Of a stretch of DNA of 64,000 nucleotides, positions 36,905-45,576 are shown piece by piece. The DNA comes from Mycobacterium saskatchewanense. Its GTDB lineage: Bacteria > Actinomycetota > Actinomycetes > Mycobacteriales > Mycobacteriaceae. Every line of letters starts with the position of its first letter. The stretch's first letter is position 1. The translations under genes and the position numbers were made by a program. Location of the stretch: positions 682,001 to 746,000 of the forward strand of contig NZ_AP022573.1 of assembly GCF_010729105.1 (NCBI RefSeq), read 5' to 3'. The notes below the pieces were generated by a model. It saw only the letters and a list, made by a program, of their open reading frames with translations, was not told the DNA's origin and did no database searches.

Positions 36905-37957
36905 CAGCTTCCCCTCGTTCCGGTCGTGAGGGCCCCCAACGCCCTGAAATGCTTGCGCGGACGGGACGGAATTTTCGTGTACGTCCTGCTGTCGGCACAT
37001 TAGCTGGCTTTGCCGCACTCCAGGTCTGCCGAGACGACGGGCGATGCCCCGTTACTCCCACCCGGGTGGGCGCGGGTCAGGTGGTCGGTTCGGTGGCGAC
37101 GGCCTAGCTGAGCGGGTGTGGCCTGCACAAATCGGAGATCCGGACACGCATCCGGACGCGAGTGCGGACGACGGGCCGTCCCGACGTCCCGGATAGAATC
37201 TTGCCGCGAATAAGTTCGACAACCTTCAAACGCGGGTGGGAACGACCCGGGCAGGACGCCCGCATGACGACGATACCGCGAGGCGACGGACGACCGCCGG
37301 GTGCCGCCACGAAAGGCGTTGTCGTAAGGGCCATTTGGGGAGCCCGGCGGCCAGCTCGGGCGCGGACGCACGGGCGGCCCCCGGGTTCAGGCGGGGCGCG
37401 TCCGGGCAGCATGCCGGGTCGGCGCGGGGCGCGGCGTTACGCCGGGCGCGGTAATTCCCATGACCCTTCGCATGATCGCCATCCGGCGACGGCGAAGCCG
37501 CCCGCGTTGTGTGTGGCGAGTTTGCCGGCGGTCCGCTGCGTTTCGGTGTCGCCCGGAATTCGGCCACACCGAGGGATTCGACTAGGAGTCGCCGCGGCGA
37601 CGCCGGACACCGAAAACTGAGTCGTTAGCTGTGCGCGTGATCGGCTTTTCTGCTGCCGGATTTTATTGCCTGCCGCAATGCTTTCGGCGCCGGCGATGAT
37701 CCACGCCCATGGCCACGGCGTCATGCGCACGCGTGCCCATGGATCCTCCCCGAAGCCAAGACCCGCAGGTAGACGACGGAGACCTAACTGCCGTCCAAAC
37801 GGCGGACTAACCGCCGATGAACGACCGTGGGCGGAGGCGAAGCCGTACCTGTCCCGGCGGCCGCCGAATTTCCCCGGAGCGGCGTTCCGCCGAAGCGACG
37901 TACTGTGCTGCCCGACGGAACTTCCGTTGAAACGGCTACTCGACGAGGGAGCTAAAG
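36905..37957. other. Intergenic region without a recognisable gene
   Basis: About 1 kb separates the minus-strand PPE pair from the plus-strand PE gene, so promoters for both must lie here. I see a perfect 14-bp palindrome CCCACCCGGGTGGG (37057-37070) and three (C/G)CGGAC motifs with 12-bp period (37140, 37152, 37164). Open frames across 37.1-37.6 kb are arginine/proline-rich on both strands and do not look like proteins. Confidence 0.6.
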
Positions 37958-38257
37958 ATGTCATATGTGACCACGCAGCCGGAGGCATTGGCCGCGGCGG
38001 CCGGCACCTTGCAGTCGATCGGTTCTGCCCTGACTGCCCAGAATGCGGCCGCAGCGGCTCCGACCACGGGGGTGGTGCCTGCAGCGGCCGACGAGGTGTC
38101 CGCGCTTACGGCGGCTCAGTTTGCCATCCATGCCCAGCTGTACCAGGCGGTCAGTGCCCAAGCCACGGCAATTCACGAGGCGTTCGTCAACGCTTTGGGG
38201 GTCAGCTCCGGGTCGTACGCGGCGACCGAGGCCGCCAACGCGGCCGCGGCCGGCTGA
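37958..38257 (+). CDS. PE family protein, no adjacent PPE partner
   Basis: A 99-residue bare PE domain (MSYVTTQPEALAAAAG...) with the YxxxE secretion signal (SYAATEAANAAAAG). It differs from the PE at 23100 at about nine positions. It starts behind GAGGGA. No PPE gene follows; the 351 bases to the next PE hold no intact gene. In M. tuberculosis a PPE gene (PPE27) lies just before PE19 at this point, so this PE may have lost its partner or may pair with a PPE encoded elsewhere. Confidence 0.93.
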   Translation: MSYVTTQPEALAAAAGTLQSIGSALTAQNAAAAAPTTGVVPAAADEVSALTAAQFAIHAQLYQAVSAQATAIHEAFVNALGVSSGSYAATEAANAAAAG

Positions 38258-38487
38258 GGAAGTTGGCGAGCAGCCTCGGCTGGCTACCGACGGGATTCGC
38301 CTCCCCGGCGGGGGTCCACCGGACGACGGGTGCCGTGGCTCGTTGGGCCGGCGAGCGCCCGTCCTGGGATCCCGGAACCGGCCAGCTCGGGGAGCGGCGA
38401 TGCTATGGCTTCCTGTCGCGGCGCTGTGAGTTTGCTGATGAAGAGGCCAAGCGGGCCCCGTCGCTGTTACTGTGTCGTTACTAAAAG

Positions 38488-38529
38488 TGAATTCGCCGTA
38501 CCGTTCAGTGAACAATTGCAAACGGGCTC
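38488..38529. repeat. TGAAT/TGAAC pair 21 bp apart upstream of PE19-like gene
   Basis: TGAAT at 38488 and TGAACA at 38509 are exactly 21 bp apart, about 100-120 bases before the PE start. The second is also the right half of a GTTCA-G-TGAAC dyad (38504-38514). Spacing and core match the arrays at 21224 and 22944. Confidence 0.55.
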
Positions 38530-38608
38530 CTTCGGGACGGCCTCCCGGAGAGCGCCTTCATCTACTCTCTCTGCAGAGTGTGGGGGATCTACTTAGGAGG
38601 AAACAACT

Positions 38609-38908
38609 ATGTCGTTCGTGACGACACAGCCCGAGGCGCTGGCCGCGGCAGCCGGGACCTTGCAGGGCATCGGCTCGGCGATGAGCGCTCAGAACGCGGC
38701 TGCTGCGGCCCCGACGACCGGGGTGGTGCCCGCCGCCGCCGACGAGGTGTCCGCGCTGACCGCGGCCCAGTTCGCCGCGCACGCGCAGATGTACCAGGCG
38801 GTGAGCGCCCAGGCCGCCGCGATTCACGAGATGTTCGTCAACACCCTGGCGACGAGCTCCGGTTCGTACGCCGCGACCGAGGCCGCCAACGCGGCCGCCG
38901 CCGGCTGA
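38609..38908 (+). CDS. PE family protein (PE19 position)
   Basis: The 99-residue PE domain protein lies upstream of esxM/esxN, the position of Rv1791 (PE19). It has the N-terminal MSFVTTQPEALAAAAG and C-terminal SYAATE (YxxxE) signal. A strong TAGGAGG site at 38594-38600 precedes the ATG. It is almost identical in protein to the PE at 23100, yet the genes differ at many third positions. It is a probable ESX-5 substrate. Confidence 0.95.
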   Translation: MSFVTTQPEALAAAAGTLQGIGSAMSAQNAAAAAPTTGVVPAAADEVSALTAAQFAAHAQMYQAVSAQAAAIHEMFVNTLATSSGSYAATEAANAAAAG

Positions 38909-39126
38909 TCGAACACACCACGCCGGCCACGCAGTCGGTGATTGACCTCCGCGTACCCAAACACCGCGGTTTGGGTCTGGCGTGCCCGCCGTGCCACGCG
39001 ACTATCTGAGGAACGACGGGCGGGGGAACTTATCTTCAACTATCCGGTTCGGTGGTTGCTTTCCGCGTAGCCATCAGACCATCCCTGAGAACACAGCAAA
39101 TCCCGAATATTAAGGAGAAAAGGATC

Positions 39127-39423
39127 ATGGCTACACGCTTCATGACTGACCCGCACGAGATGCGGGCGATGGCCGGTCGTTTCGAGACCCACGCGCAGAC
39201 CGTTGAGGACGAGGCCCGCAAGATGTGGGCGTCGTCGATGAACATCGCCGGTGCCGGCTGGAGCGGCCAGGCCCAGGCGACCTCCTACGACACCATGGGC
39301 CAGGTCAACCAGGCCTTCCGCAACATCGTGAACATGCTGCACGGCGTGCGCGACGGACTGATCCGCGACGCGAACAACTACGAGCAGCAAGAGCAGGCCT
39401 CCCAGCAGATCCTCGGCAGCTAG
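39127..39423 (+). CDS. esxM: ESAT-6-like WXG100 protein EsxM-type (QILSS family)
   Basis: The 98-residue protein is a CFP-10-like helical hairpin with the WxG turn (GAGWSGQAQ) and the C-terminal secretion signal YEQQE (YxxxE), ending QASQQILGS. This places it in the QILSS group (EsxJ/K/M/P/W); position next to esxN and espG5 makes it the EsxM orthologue. It forms a heterodimer with the following gene product and is exported by ESX-5. A GGAGAAAAGG site precedes the ATG. Confidence 0.94.
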   Translation: MATRFMTDPHEMRAMAGRFETHAQTVEDEARKMWASSMNIAGAGWSGQAQATSYDTMGQVNQAFRNIVNMLHGVRDGLIRDANNYEQQEQASQQILGS

Positions 39424-39473
39424 CGCTAAAAGCTGAGGCTGCGTACCCTCTCAGACGTTAGGAGAACACCGAA

Positions 39474-39758
39474 ATGACCATCAATTACCAGTTCGGCGAT
39501 GTCGACTCGCACGGCGCCCTGATCCGCGCGCAGGCCGCATCGCTGGAAGCCGAGCACCAGGCCATCGTTCGCGATGTGCTGGCCGCCGGTGACTTCTGGG
39601 GCGGCGCCGGTTCGGTGGCGTGCCAGGAGTTCATCACCCAGTTGGGTCGTAACTTCCAGGTGATTTACGAGCAGGCCAACTCCCACGGCCAGAAGGTGCA
39701 GACCGCCGGCAGCAACATGGCGAGCACCGACAGCGCCGTCGGGTCCAGCTGGGCCTAA
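39474..39758 (+). CDS. esxN: ESAT-6-like protein EsxN-type (Mtb9.9 family)
   Basis: The 94-residue partner of EsxM begins MTINYQFGDVDSHGALIRAQ, has the WGG turn (GDFWGGAGSVAC) and ends DSAVGSSWA, matching the Mtb9.9 family to which EsxN belongs. It lies 50 bases after esxM with a TAGGAGA site. A strong hairpin follows the stop. A decayed copy of this gene is present at 51548. Confidence 0.95.
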   Translation: MTINYQFGDVDSHGALIRAQAASLEAEHQAIVRDVLAAGDFWGGAGSVACQEFITQLGRNFQVIYEQANSHGQKVQTAGSNMASTDSAVGSSWA

Positions 39759-39773
39759 CTCCCAACTTCAGGC

Positions 39774-39804
39774 GCGGCAGCACACCACGTCGGTGTGCTG
39801 CCGC
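39774..39804 (+). terminator. Hairpin between esxN and espG5
   Basis: GCGGCAGCACACC (39774-39786) and GGTGTGCTGCCGC (39792-39804) form a perfect 13-bp stem with a 5-base loop, 15 bases after the esxN stop and 38 before espG5. There is no T-run. It may be a partial terminator or an mRNA 3'-end stabiliser that keeps Esx output higher than that of the downstream machinery genes. Confidence 0.7.
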
Positions 39805-39842
39805 GTCCTGCGGTTACCGACCACTTCGACTTCGAGGGACAG

Positions 39843-40745
39843 ATGGACCAACAGAGCACCCGCACCGACATCACCGTCAACGTCGACGGCTTCTGGATGC
39901 TTCAGGCACTCCTGGACATCCGGCACGTCGCTCCGGAGTTGCGGTGCCGGCCTTACGTCTCCACCGACTCCAGTGATTGGCTGAACGAGCATCCCGGCAT
40001 GGCGGTGATGCGCGAGCAGGGCATCGTGGTCGGTGACGAGGTACACGAGCAGGTCGCCGCCCGGATGCGGGTTCTCGCGGCGCCTGACCTCGAGGTGGTC
40101 GCCCTGCTGTCCCGGGGCAAGCTGCTCTACGGCGTGGTCGAAGACGAGAACCAGCCGCCCGGATCGCGGGACATCCCCGAAAACGAGTTCCGCGTCGTCC
40201 TCGCCCGGCGCGGGCAGCACTGGGTGTCGGCCGTGCGGGTCGGCAGCGACATCACCGTCGACGACGTCGCCATCGCCGACAGCGCCTCCATCGCCGCGTT
40301 GGTCATGGACGGCCTCGAATCCATTCACCATGCGGAGCCGGCGGCGATCAACGCCGTCAACGTGCCACTCGAGGAAATGCTGGAAGCGACGAAGTCGTGG
40401 CAGGAGTCGGGATTCAACGTGTTCTCCGGCGGCGACCTGCGACGGATGGGCATCAGCGCCGCCACGGTGGCCGCCCTGGGTCAGGCGCTGTCCGACCCGG
40501 CGGCCGAGGTGGCCGTGTACGCGCGCCAGTACCGCGACGACGCCAAAGGCCCCAGCGCCTCCGTCCTGTCACTCAAGGACGGGTCGGGCGGCCGCATCGC
40601 GATGTACCAGCAGGCGCGCACCGCGGGTTCCGGCGAGGCGTGGCTGGCTATCTGCCCCGCCACACCCCAGCTAGTGCAGGTCGGCGTCAAGACGGTGCTC
40701 GACACGCTGCCCTACGGCGAATGGAAAACGCACCGAAGGGTGTGA
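39843..40745 (+). CDS. espG5: ESX-5 PE/PPE chaperone EspG5
   Basis: EspG5 is the cytosolic chaperone that binds the tip of the PPE partner in PE-PPE dimers and keeps them soluble for ESX-5 export. The 300-residue length equals that of Rv1794. The sequence shows the alternating pattern of the EspG fold, e.g. FWMLQALLDIRHVAPELRCRP near the start and SVLSLKDGSGGRIAMYQQAR near the end. The ATG at 39843 lies 38 bases after a hairpin. Confidence 0.95.
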   Translation: MDQQSTRTDITVNVDGFWMLQALLDIRHVAPELRCRPYVSTDSSDWLNEHPGMAVMREQGIVVGDEVHEQVAARMRVLAAPDLEVVALLSRGKLLYGVVEDENQPPGSRDIPENEFRVVLARRGQHWVSAVRVGSDITVDDVAIADSASIAALVMDGLESIHHAEPAAINAVNVPLEEMLEATKSWQESGFNVFSGGDLRRMGISAATVAALGQALSDPAAEVAVYARQYRDDAKGPSASVLSLKDGSGGRIAMYQQARTAGSGEAWLAICPATPQLVQVGVKTVLDTLPYGEWKTHRRV

Positions 40746-40883
40746 ATCGGTCGCGAAACACAATGTTTACCAATGCTTTTGCGCATAACAAGCGGTCGAG
40801 ATGCGAACGCGGCATACTTCTCTAGAATCATCAGCAAATCCCAAACCAGTGTCACCACGACTCTTGATCGCAAGGCGAGGCAG

Positions 40884-41024
40884 ATGAAATCCGAATTAGT
40901 CGAGCTGGACCTCCCGGGGGGCCCTGGCGCCTCGGCGAGTCGATCGACCCAGCTTCCGGCGGCTCCCGCGGGGCTGGCGGCACGGGCTTACTCATTCACC
41001 ATGAAAGGGGCCGTAGGGCGATGA
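40884..41024 (+). CDS. Small ORF coupled to eccD5 (46 aa)
   Basis: The 275-base espG5-eccD5 gap holds a 46-codon ORF beginning MKSELVELDLPGGPG and ending MKGAVGR, whose stop overlaps the eccD5 start (ATGA). An AGGCGAGG site precedes its ATG. It has no hydrophobic segment or known motif. It may be a small protein or a leader ORF that brings ribosomes to eccD5, which has no strong site of its own. Chance cannot be excluded. Confidence 0.35.
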   Translation: MKSELVELDLPGGPGASASRSTQLPAAPAGLAARAYSFTMKGAVGR

Positions 41025-42538
41025 CTGCGGTAGTGGGAGTTGAAGCACCACAGGCTGATGTCGAGGGAATCTCGCAGCCTCGGGCGGTAGTGGTCGGCAT
41101 CATGGCCGGCGAGGGCGTCCAGATCGGCGTCCTGCTGGACGCCAACGCCCCTGTCTCGGTCATGACGGACCCGCTGCTGAAGGTCGTCAACAGCCGGCTG
41201 CGGGAGCTCGGTGAGACGCCGCTGGAGGCCAAGGGCCGCGGCAGGTGGGCCCTGTGCCTCGTGGACGGAACGCCGCTGCGGGCCACCCAGTCCCTCACCG
41301 AGCAGGACGTCTACGACGGCGACCGGCTGTGGATTCGGTTCATCCAAGACACCGAGCACCGCTCCCAGGTCATCGAGCACATCTCGACCGCGGTTGCGGC
41401 GAATCTCAGCAAACGATTCGCCGCGATCGACCCCGTCGTCGCCGTGCAGGTGGGCGCCTCGATGGTGGCGGTCGGCGTCACCTCCGCGGCCGCCCTGCTG
41501 GGCTGGTACCGCTGGCACCACAACTCGTGGCTGCCCACTGTCTACGCCGCCGTGATCGCCGCAGTCATGCTGGGAGTCTCGCTCCTGATGCTGATGCGGG
41601 CGCAGACCCAGCAGGACCGCCGCGTGGGCGACCTGCTGCTGCTGAGCACGCTCGCCCCGCTGTCGGTGGCCGCGGCCGCGGCGCCCCCGGGTGGAGTGGG
41701 TTCACCCCACGCCGTGCTCGGTTTCGGCGTGCTCACCATCTCTGCGATGCTCGCCCTGCGCTTCACCGGGCGCCGGCTGGGGCTCTACACCGCGATCGTC
41801 ACCGTCACCCTGGTGACCGGTATCGCCGCCCTGGCGCGAATGATCGCCAACACCAGCGCCGTGACCCTGTTCACGTCCGTCGTGCTGCTGTGCGTGCTCG
41901 TCTACCACGGGGCGCCGGCGCTGTCGCGGCGGCTGGCGGGCATCCGCCTGCCCGTGTTCCCGTCGGCCACCAGCCGGTGGGTGTTCGAGGCGCGTCCCGA
42001 CCTGCCCACCACCGTGGTGCGCTCCGAGGGTGGCCCGCCGGTCCTCGAGGGCCCGGCGTCCGTCCGCGACGTCCTGTTGCAGGCCGAACGGGCCCGCTCC
42101 TTCCTGACCGGCCTGCTCGTCGGGCTGGGCGTGCTGATGGTGGTGTCCTTGACCGCGCTGGCCGACCCGCACACCGGACAGCGCTGGCTGCCGCTCCTGC
42201 TGGCCGGGTTCAGCGCGGGCTTCCTGATGCTTCGCGGCCGCTCCTACGTGGACCGCTGGCAGGCCATCACCCTGGCAGTGACCGCCGTGCTGATCGTGTT
42301 CACGGTGGTGGCCCGGTACGCGTTGGTCTTGCAGTCGCCGCTCGCCGTCTCGATCAGCGCGGCCATCCTGGTGCTGCTGCCCGCGGCGGGCCTGACGGCC
42401 GCGGCCGTGGTGCCCAACACCATCTACAGCCCGCTGTTCCGCAAGTTCGTGGAATGGATCGAGTACCTCTGCCTCATGCCGATCTTCCCCCTGGCATTGT
42501 GGTTGATGAACGTTTATGCAGCCATCCGATACCGCTAG
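41021..42538 (+). CDS. eccD5: ESX-5 channel component EccD5
   Basis: EccD5 is the main membrane subunit of ESX-5. The 505-residue protein has an N-terminal ubiquitin-like cytosolic domain (about residues 15-100, RAVVVGIMAGEGVQIGVLLD) and then about 11 hydrophobic helices from residue 145 to the end, as in Rv1795. The last helix reads [20 protein letters not shown]. It overlaps mycP5 by 23 bases. Confidence 0.96.
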   Translation: MTAVVGVEAPQADVEGISQPRAVVVGIMAGEGVQIGVLLDANAPVSVMTDPLLKVVNSRLRELGETPLEAKGRGRWALCLVDGTPLRATQSLTEQDVYDGDRLWIRFIQDTEHRSQVIEHISTAVAANLSKRFAAIDPVVAVQVGASMVAVGVTSAAALLGWYRWHHNSWLPTVYAAVIAAVMLGVSLLMLMRAQTQQDRRVGDLLLLSTLAPLSVAAAAAPPGGVGSPHAVLGFGVLTISAMLALRFTGRRLGLYTAIVTVTLVTGIAALARMIANTSAVTLFTSVVLLCVLVYHGAPALSRRLAGIRLPVFPSATSRWVFEARPDLPTTVVRSEGGPPVLEGPASVRDVLLQAERARSFLTGLLVGLGVLMVVSLTALADPHTGQRWLPLLLAGFSAGFLMLRGRSYVDRWQAITLAVTAVLIVFTVVARYALVLQSPLAVSISAAILVLLPAAGLTAAAVVPNTIYSPLFRKFVEWIEYLCLMPIFPLALWLMNVYAAIRYR

Positions 42539-44354
42539 TCGCAAGGTGCGGCGTGGTCGCGCGACCCGCGTGACCATCGCCGCGCTCTTGCTTGCTTCGG
42601 GTGCCCTGGCCGGGCTGCCCCCGGCGTACGCGATCTCACCTCCTACGGTCGACCCGGCCGCGGTGCCGCCGGACGGCCCGCCCGGGCCGCCGGCGCCCAT
42701 GAAGCAGAACTCGTACTGCACTGAGGTGGGTGTCCTGCCGGGCACCGACTTCCGACTGCAGCCGAAGTACATGGACCTGCTGAACCTCCAGGAGGCGTGG
42801 CAGTTCGGGCGCGGTGCCGGGCAGAAGGTTGCGGTCATCGACACCGGTGTCACCCCGCACCCGAGGTTCCCGCACCTGATCCCGGGCGGCGACTACGTGA
42901 TGGGCGGCGACGGCCTGTCCGACTGCGACGCGCACGGCACCATCGTGGCGTCGATGATCGGCGCGGCCCCGGCCAACGGCGTGGCGGCGCCGCCCGCGGC
43001 GCCGCGCCGGCCGGTCACGATCCCCACGACCGAGCCGCCCCCCAAAGCGCCTCCGCCGCAGACGGTGACACTGTCGCCTCTGCCGCAGACCGTCACCATG
43101 GTGCCCCCGCCGCCTTCGGACGCTCCGCCTCCCGGACCCTTCGGAGCCCCGCCACCGCCGCCCCAGGGCCCGCCGCCAGGGCCGGGTGCTCCGGCAGCCC
43201 CGGGCGCTCCGGCGGCCCCGGGCGCGGCCAACCACGGCGGCGGCACGGTCACGATCCCGAGCTACTCCGGTGGCGGGCGGATCGCCGCGGTCGACAATCA
43301 GCGCGGCCCGCGGCCGCTGGATCCGGCGCCCAAGCCGCCCCCGCCGCCGGCGCCGGCTCCCTCGGCCGCGCCCGACGCCTTCAGCGGGATCGCACCGGAC
43401 GTCGACATCATCGCGATCCGGCAGTCCAGCCAGGCCTTCGGCCTCAAGGACGCGTACACCGGTGACGAGGATCCGCAGACGCGGGCGAAGATCGACGACG
43501 TCGAGACCATGGCGCGGGCGATCGTGCACGCCGCCAACCTGGGGGCCTCGGTGATCAACATCTCCGACGTGACCTGCATGAGCGCGCGCAACATCATCGA
43601 CCAGCGCACGCTGGGCGCCGCGGTGCGGTACGCGGCCGTCGACAAGAACGCCGTCATCGTGGCCGCGGCCGGCGACACCAGCAAGAAGGACTGCAAGCAG
43701 AACCCGGCGTTCGATCCGATGCAGCCGAAGGACCCCCGCGACTGGAGCGGAGTCACGACTGTCGTGACGCCGGCCTGGTTCAGCGACTACGTCCTGACCG
43801 TCGGCGCGGTCGACACCGACGGCCGGCCGCTGACGCAAGGCGGCCAGGGCCAGGGGTCGACGAGCGTCTCCGGCCCGTGGGTGGGGCTCGCCGCGCCCGG
43901 GACCGATGTCGTCGGGCTCTCGCCCCGGGACGACGGCCTGATCAACGCGATCGACGGCCCGGACAACTCGCTGCTGGTTCCGTCCGGCACGAGCTTCTCG
44001 GCCGCAATCGTGTCCGGGGTCGCCGCCCTGGTCCGCGCCAAGTACCCGCAGCTCTCGGCCTACCAGGTGATCAACCGCCTGGAACGCACCGCCAGGGCGC
44101 CCGCACGCGGCGTCGACAACCAGATCGGCTACGGTCTCGTCGACCCGGTGGCGGCCCTGACATGGGACGTTCCCGACGGTCCGCTCAAACCGCCGCAGCG
44201 CTTGTCGGCCCCGTTGAACATTCCTCGTGCGACACCGGGCCGCGATATGGTGCCGGTGTGGGTCGCCGCTGGCGGGCTCACCGGTGCGCTACTGATCGGC
44301 GGGGCGATCTTCGGTACCACGACGCTGATGAAGCGATCGCGGAAGCAGCAATAA
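42516..44354 (+). CDS. mycP5: Mycosin protease MycP5
   Basis: A membrane-bound subtilisin-like protease needed for a stable ESX-5 complex. The 612-residue protein has a signal peptide (about residues 1-42), the triad in VAVIDTGV (Asp, about 109), [11 protein letters not shown] (His, about 140) and [14 protein letters not shown] (Ser, about 492), and a C-terminal membrane helix ([19 protein letters not shown]) with a basic tail. A long Pro/Ala-rich insertion (about residues 155-290) matches the loop that mycosin-5 carries; the protein looks somewhat longer than I recall for Rv1796. It begins inside the end of eccD5. Confidence 0.96.
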   Translation: MQPSDTASRKVRRGRATRVTIAALLLASGALAGLPPAYAISPPTVDPAAVPPDGPPGPPAPMKQNSYCTEVGVLPGTDFRLQPKYMDLLNLQEAWQFGRGAGQKVAVIDTGVTPHPRFPHLIPGGDYVMGGDGLSDCDAHGTIVASMIGAAPANGVAAPPAAPRRPVTIPTTEPPPKAPPPQTVTLSPLPQTVTMVPPPPSDAPPPGPFGAPPPPPQGPPPGPGAPAAPGAPAAPGAANHGGGTVTIPSYSGGGRIAAVDNQRGPRPLDPAPKPPPPPAPAPSAAPDAFSGIAPDVDIIAIRQSSQAFGLKDAYTGDEDPQTRAKIDDVETMARAIVHAANLGASVINISDVTCMSARNIIDQRTLGAAVRYAAVDKNAVIVAAAGDTSKKDCKQNPAFDPMQPKDPRDWSGVTTVVTPAWFSDYVLTVGAVDTDGRPLTQGGQGQGSTSVSGPWVGLAAPGTDVVGLSPRDDGLINAIDGPDNSLLVPSGTSFSAAIVSGVAALVRAKYPQLSAYQVINRLERTARAPARGVDNQIGYGLVDPVAALTWDVPDGPLKPPQRLSAPLNIPRATPGRDMVPVWVAAGGLTGALLIGGAIFGTTTLMKRSRKQQ

Positions 44355-44373
44355 GGGCGGAGCAGCAATAGCA

Positions 44374-45576
44374 ATGAAGGCTCAGCGCAGTTTTGGGTTG
44401 TCTTTGGCGTGGTCGCGCGTCACTGCGGTGTTCTTGGTCGACATCCTGATCCTGGTAGTGGCCAGCCACTGCCCGGAATCGTGGCAGGGCGAGCATCGCA
44501 TCGCGTTCTGGGTCGGTGTCGGTCTCGCGGTACTGGTGACGCTGCTGTCACTGGTCACCCACCACGGCCTCACGGTGACCGCGGGGCTGGCCTCGTGGCT
44601 GTGGGATTGGTCCGCGGACCCGGGCAGCTCGCTGGCCGCGGGCTGCACCCCGGCGGCCGACTACCAGCGCAAGTACGGGCGCGACAAGGTGGGTGTGCGC
44701 GGCTACCAGGGTCGCCTGGTCACCGTGATCGCGATCGACGGCGGGGAGGACCCGGCGGGACGTCATCGCCATCGCACCTCGCAGGCCGCCCTGCTCGTGC
44801 AGTCGGTCGCCGCCGGACTGCGCCAGTTCGACATCAACCTCGACGGCATCGACATCGTCTCGGTGAAGGTACGCCGCGGGGGCCCGGAAGACAGCGCCGC
44901 CGAGCTGTCGAAGCTGGACGACTGGGGCCCCGAGGAGTGGGGGCTGGTGACCGACCAGCCGGCCTCATACGTTCGCCGCACCTGGCTGGTGCTGCGGATG
45001 AACCCGCAGCGCAACGTCGCCGCCGTGGCGACCCGCGATTCGCTGGCATCGACGCTGGTCGCGGCTACCGAGCGGCTGGCGCAGGATCTCGACGGCCAGA
45101 GCTGTGCGGCGCGGCCGCTGACGGCCGACGAGCTCGTCGAGGTCGACAAAGCCGTGCTCGCCAACCTCGAGCCCACGTGGAGCCGCCCGGGATGGCGACA
45201 CCTCAAGCACTTCAACGGGTTCGCGACCAGCTTCTGGTTGACGCCCTCGGACATCAGCACTGAGACGCTGGAGGACCTGTTCCGTCCCGACACCGACGCC
45301 ACCGTGCTCACGATCCGGCTCACGAGTTGGGCCGGCCGGCCGCAGGTGTCGGCCTGGGTGCGCTACCACAGCGACGGCCGACTGCCGCGGGAAGTCTCGG
45401 CGGGGCTGAACCGGCTCACCGGCCGGCAGCTGGCGGCGGTGCGCGCGAGCCTGCCCGCCCCCACGATCCGCACGCAGCTGGTCGTGCCGAGCCGTGGTCT
45501 GCACGACGACGATGAGCTGGTCCTGTCCGTCGGTCAGGTGCAGGAGAGCTCGGCGGGCGTGCCCGCGGCGCAATGA
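44374..45576 (+). CDS. eccE5: ESX-5 component EccE5
   Basis: EccE5 sits at the rim of the ESX-5 membrane complex. The 400-residue protein has two N-terminal membrane helices (about residues 12-30 and 38-60: [15 protein letters not shown] and [17 protein letters not shown]) and a cytosolic domain. Order and length fit Rv1797. Its stop overlaps eccA5 by 4 bases. Confidence 0.95.
   Translation: MKAQRSFGLSLAWSRVTAVFLVDILILVVASHCPESWQGEHRIAFWVGVGLAVLVTLLSLVTHHGLTVTAGLASWLWDWSADPGSSLAAGCTPAADYQRKYGRDKVGVRGYQGRLVTVIAIDGGEDPAGRHRHRTSQAALLVQSVAAGLRQFDINLDGIDIVSVKVRRGGPEDSAAELSKLDDWGPEEWGLVTDQPASYVRRTWLVLRMNPQRNVAAVATRDSLASTLVAATERLAQDLDGQSCAARPLTADELVEVDKAVLANLEPTWSRPGWRHLKHFNGFATSFWLTPSDISTETLEDLFRPDTDATVLTIRLTSWAGRPQVSAWVRYHSDGRLPREVSAGLNRLTGRQLAAVRASLPAPTIRTQLVVPSRGLHDDDELVLSVGQVQESSAGVPAAQ

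Noticed and set aside
37104..37620. Overlapping 100-150 codon frames in the 1-kb intergenic region
   Set aside because: All are Arg/Pro/Gly-rich with no ribosome site or conserved pattern.
38258..38608. Possible remnant of a PPE C terminus (a CYGF segment near 38400)
   Set aside because: Only three residues resemble the YGF tail and no other PPE motif is found in any frame.
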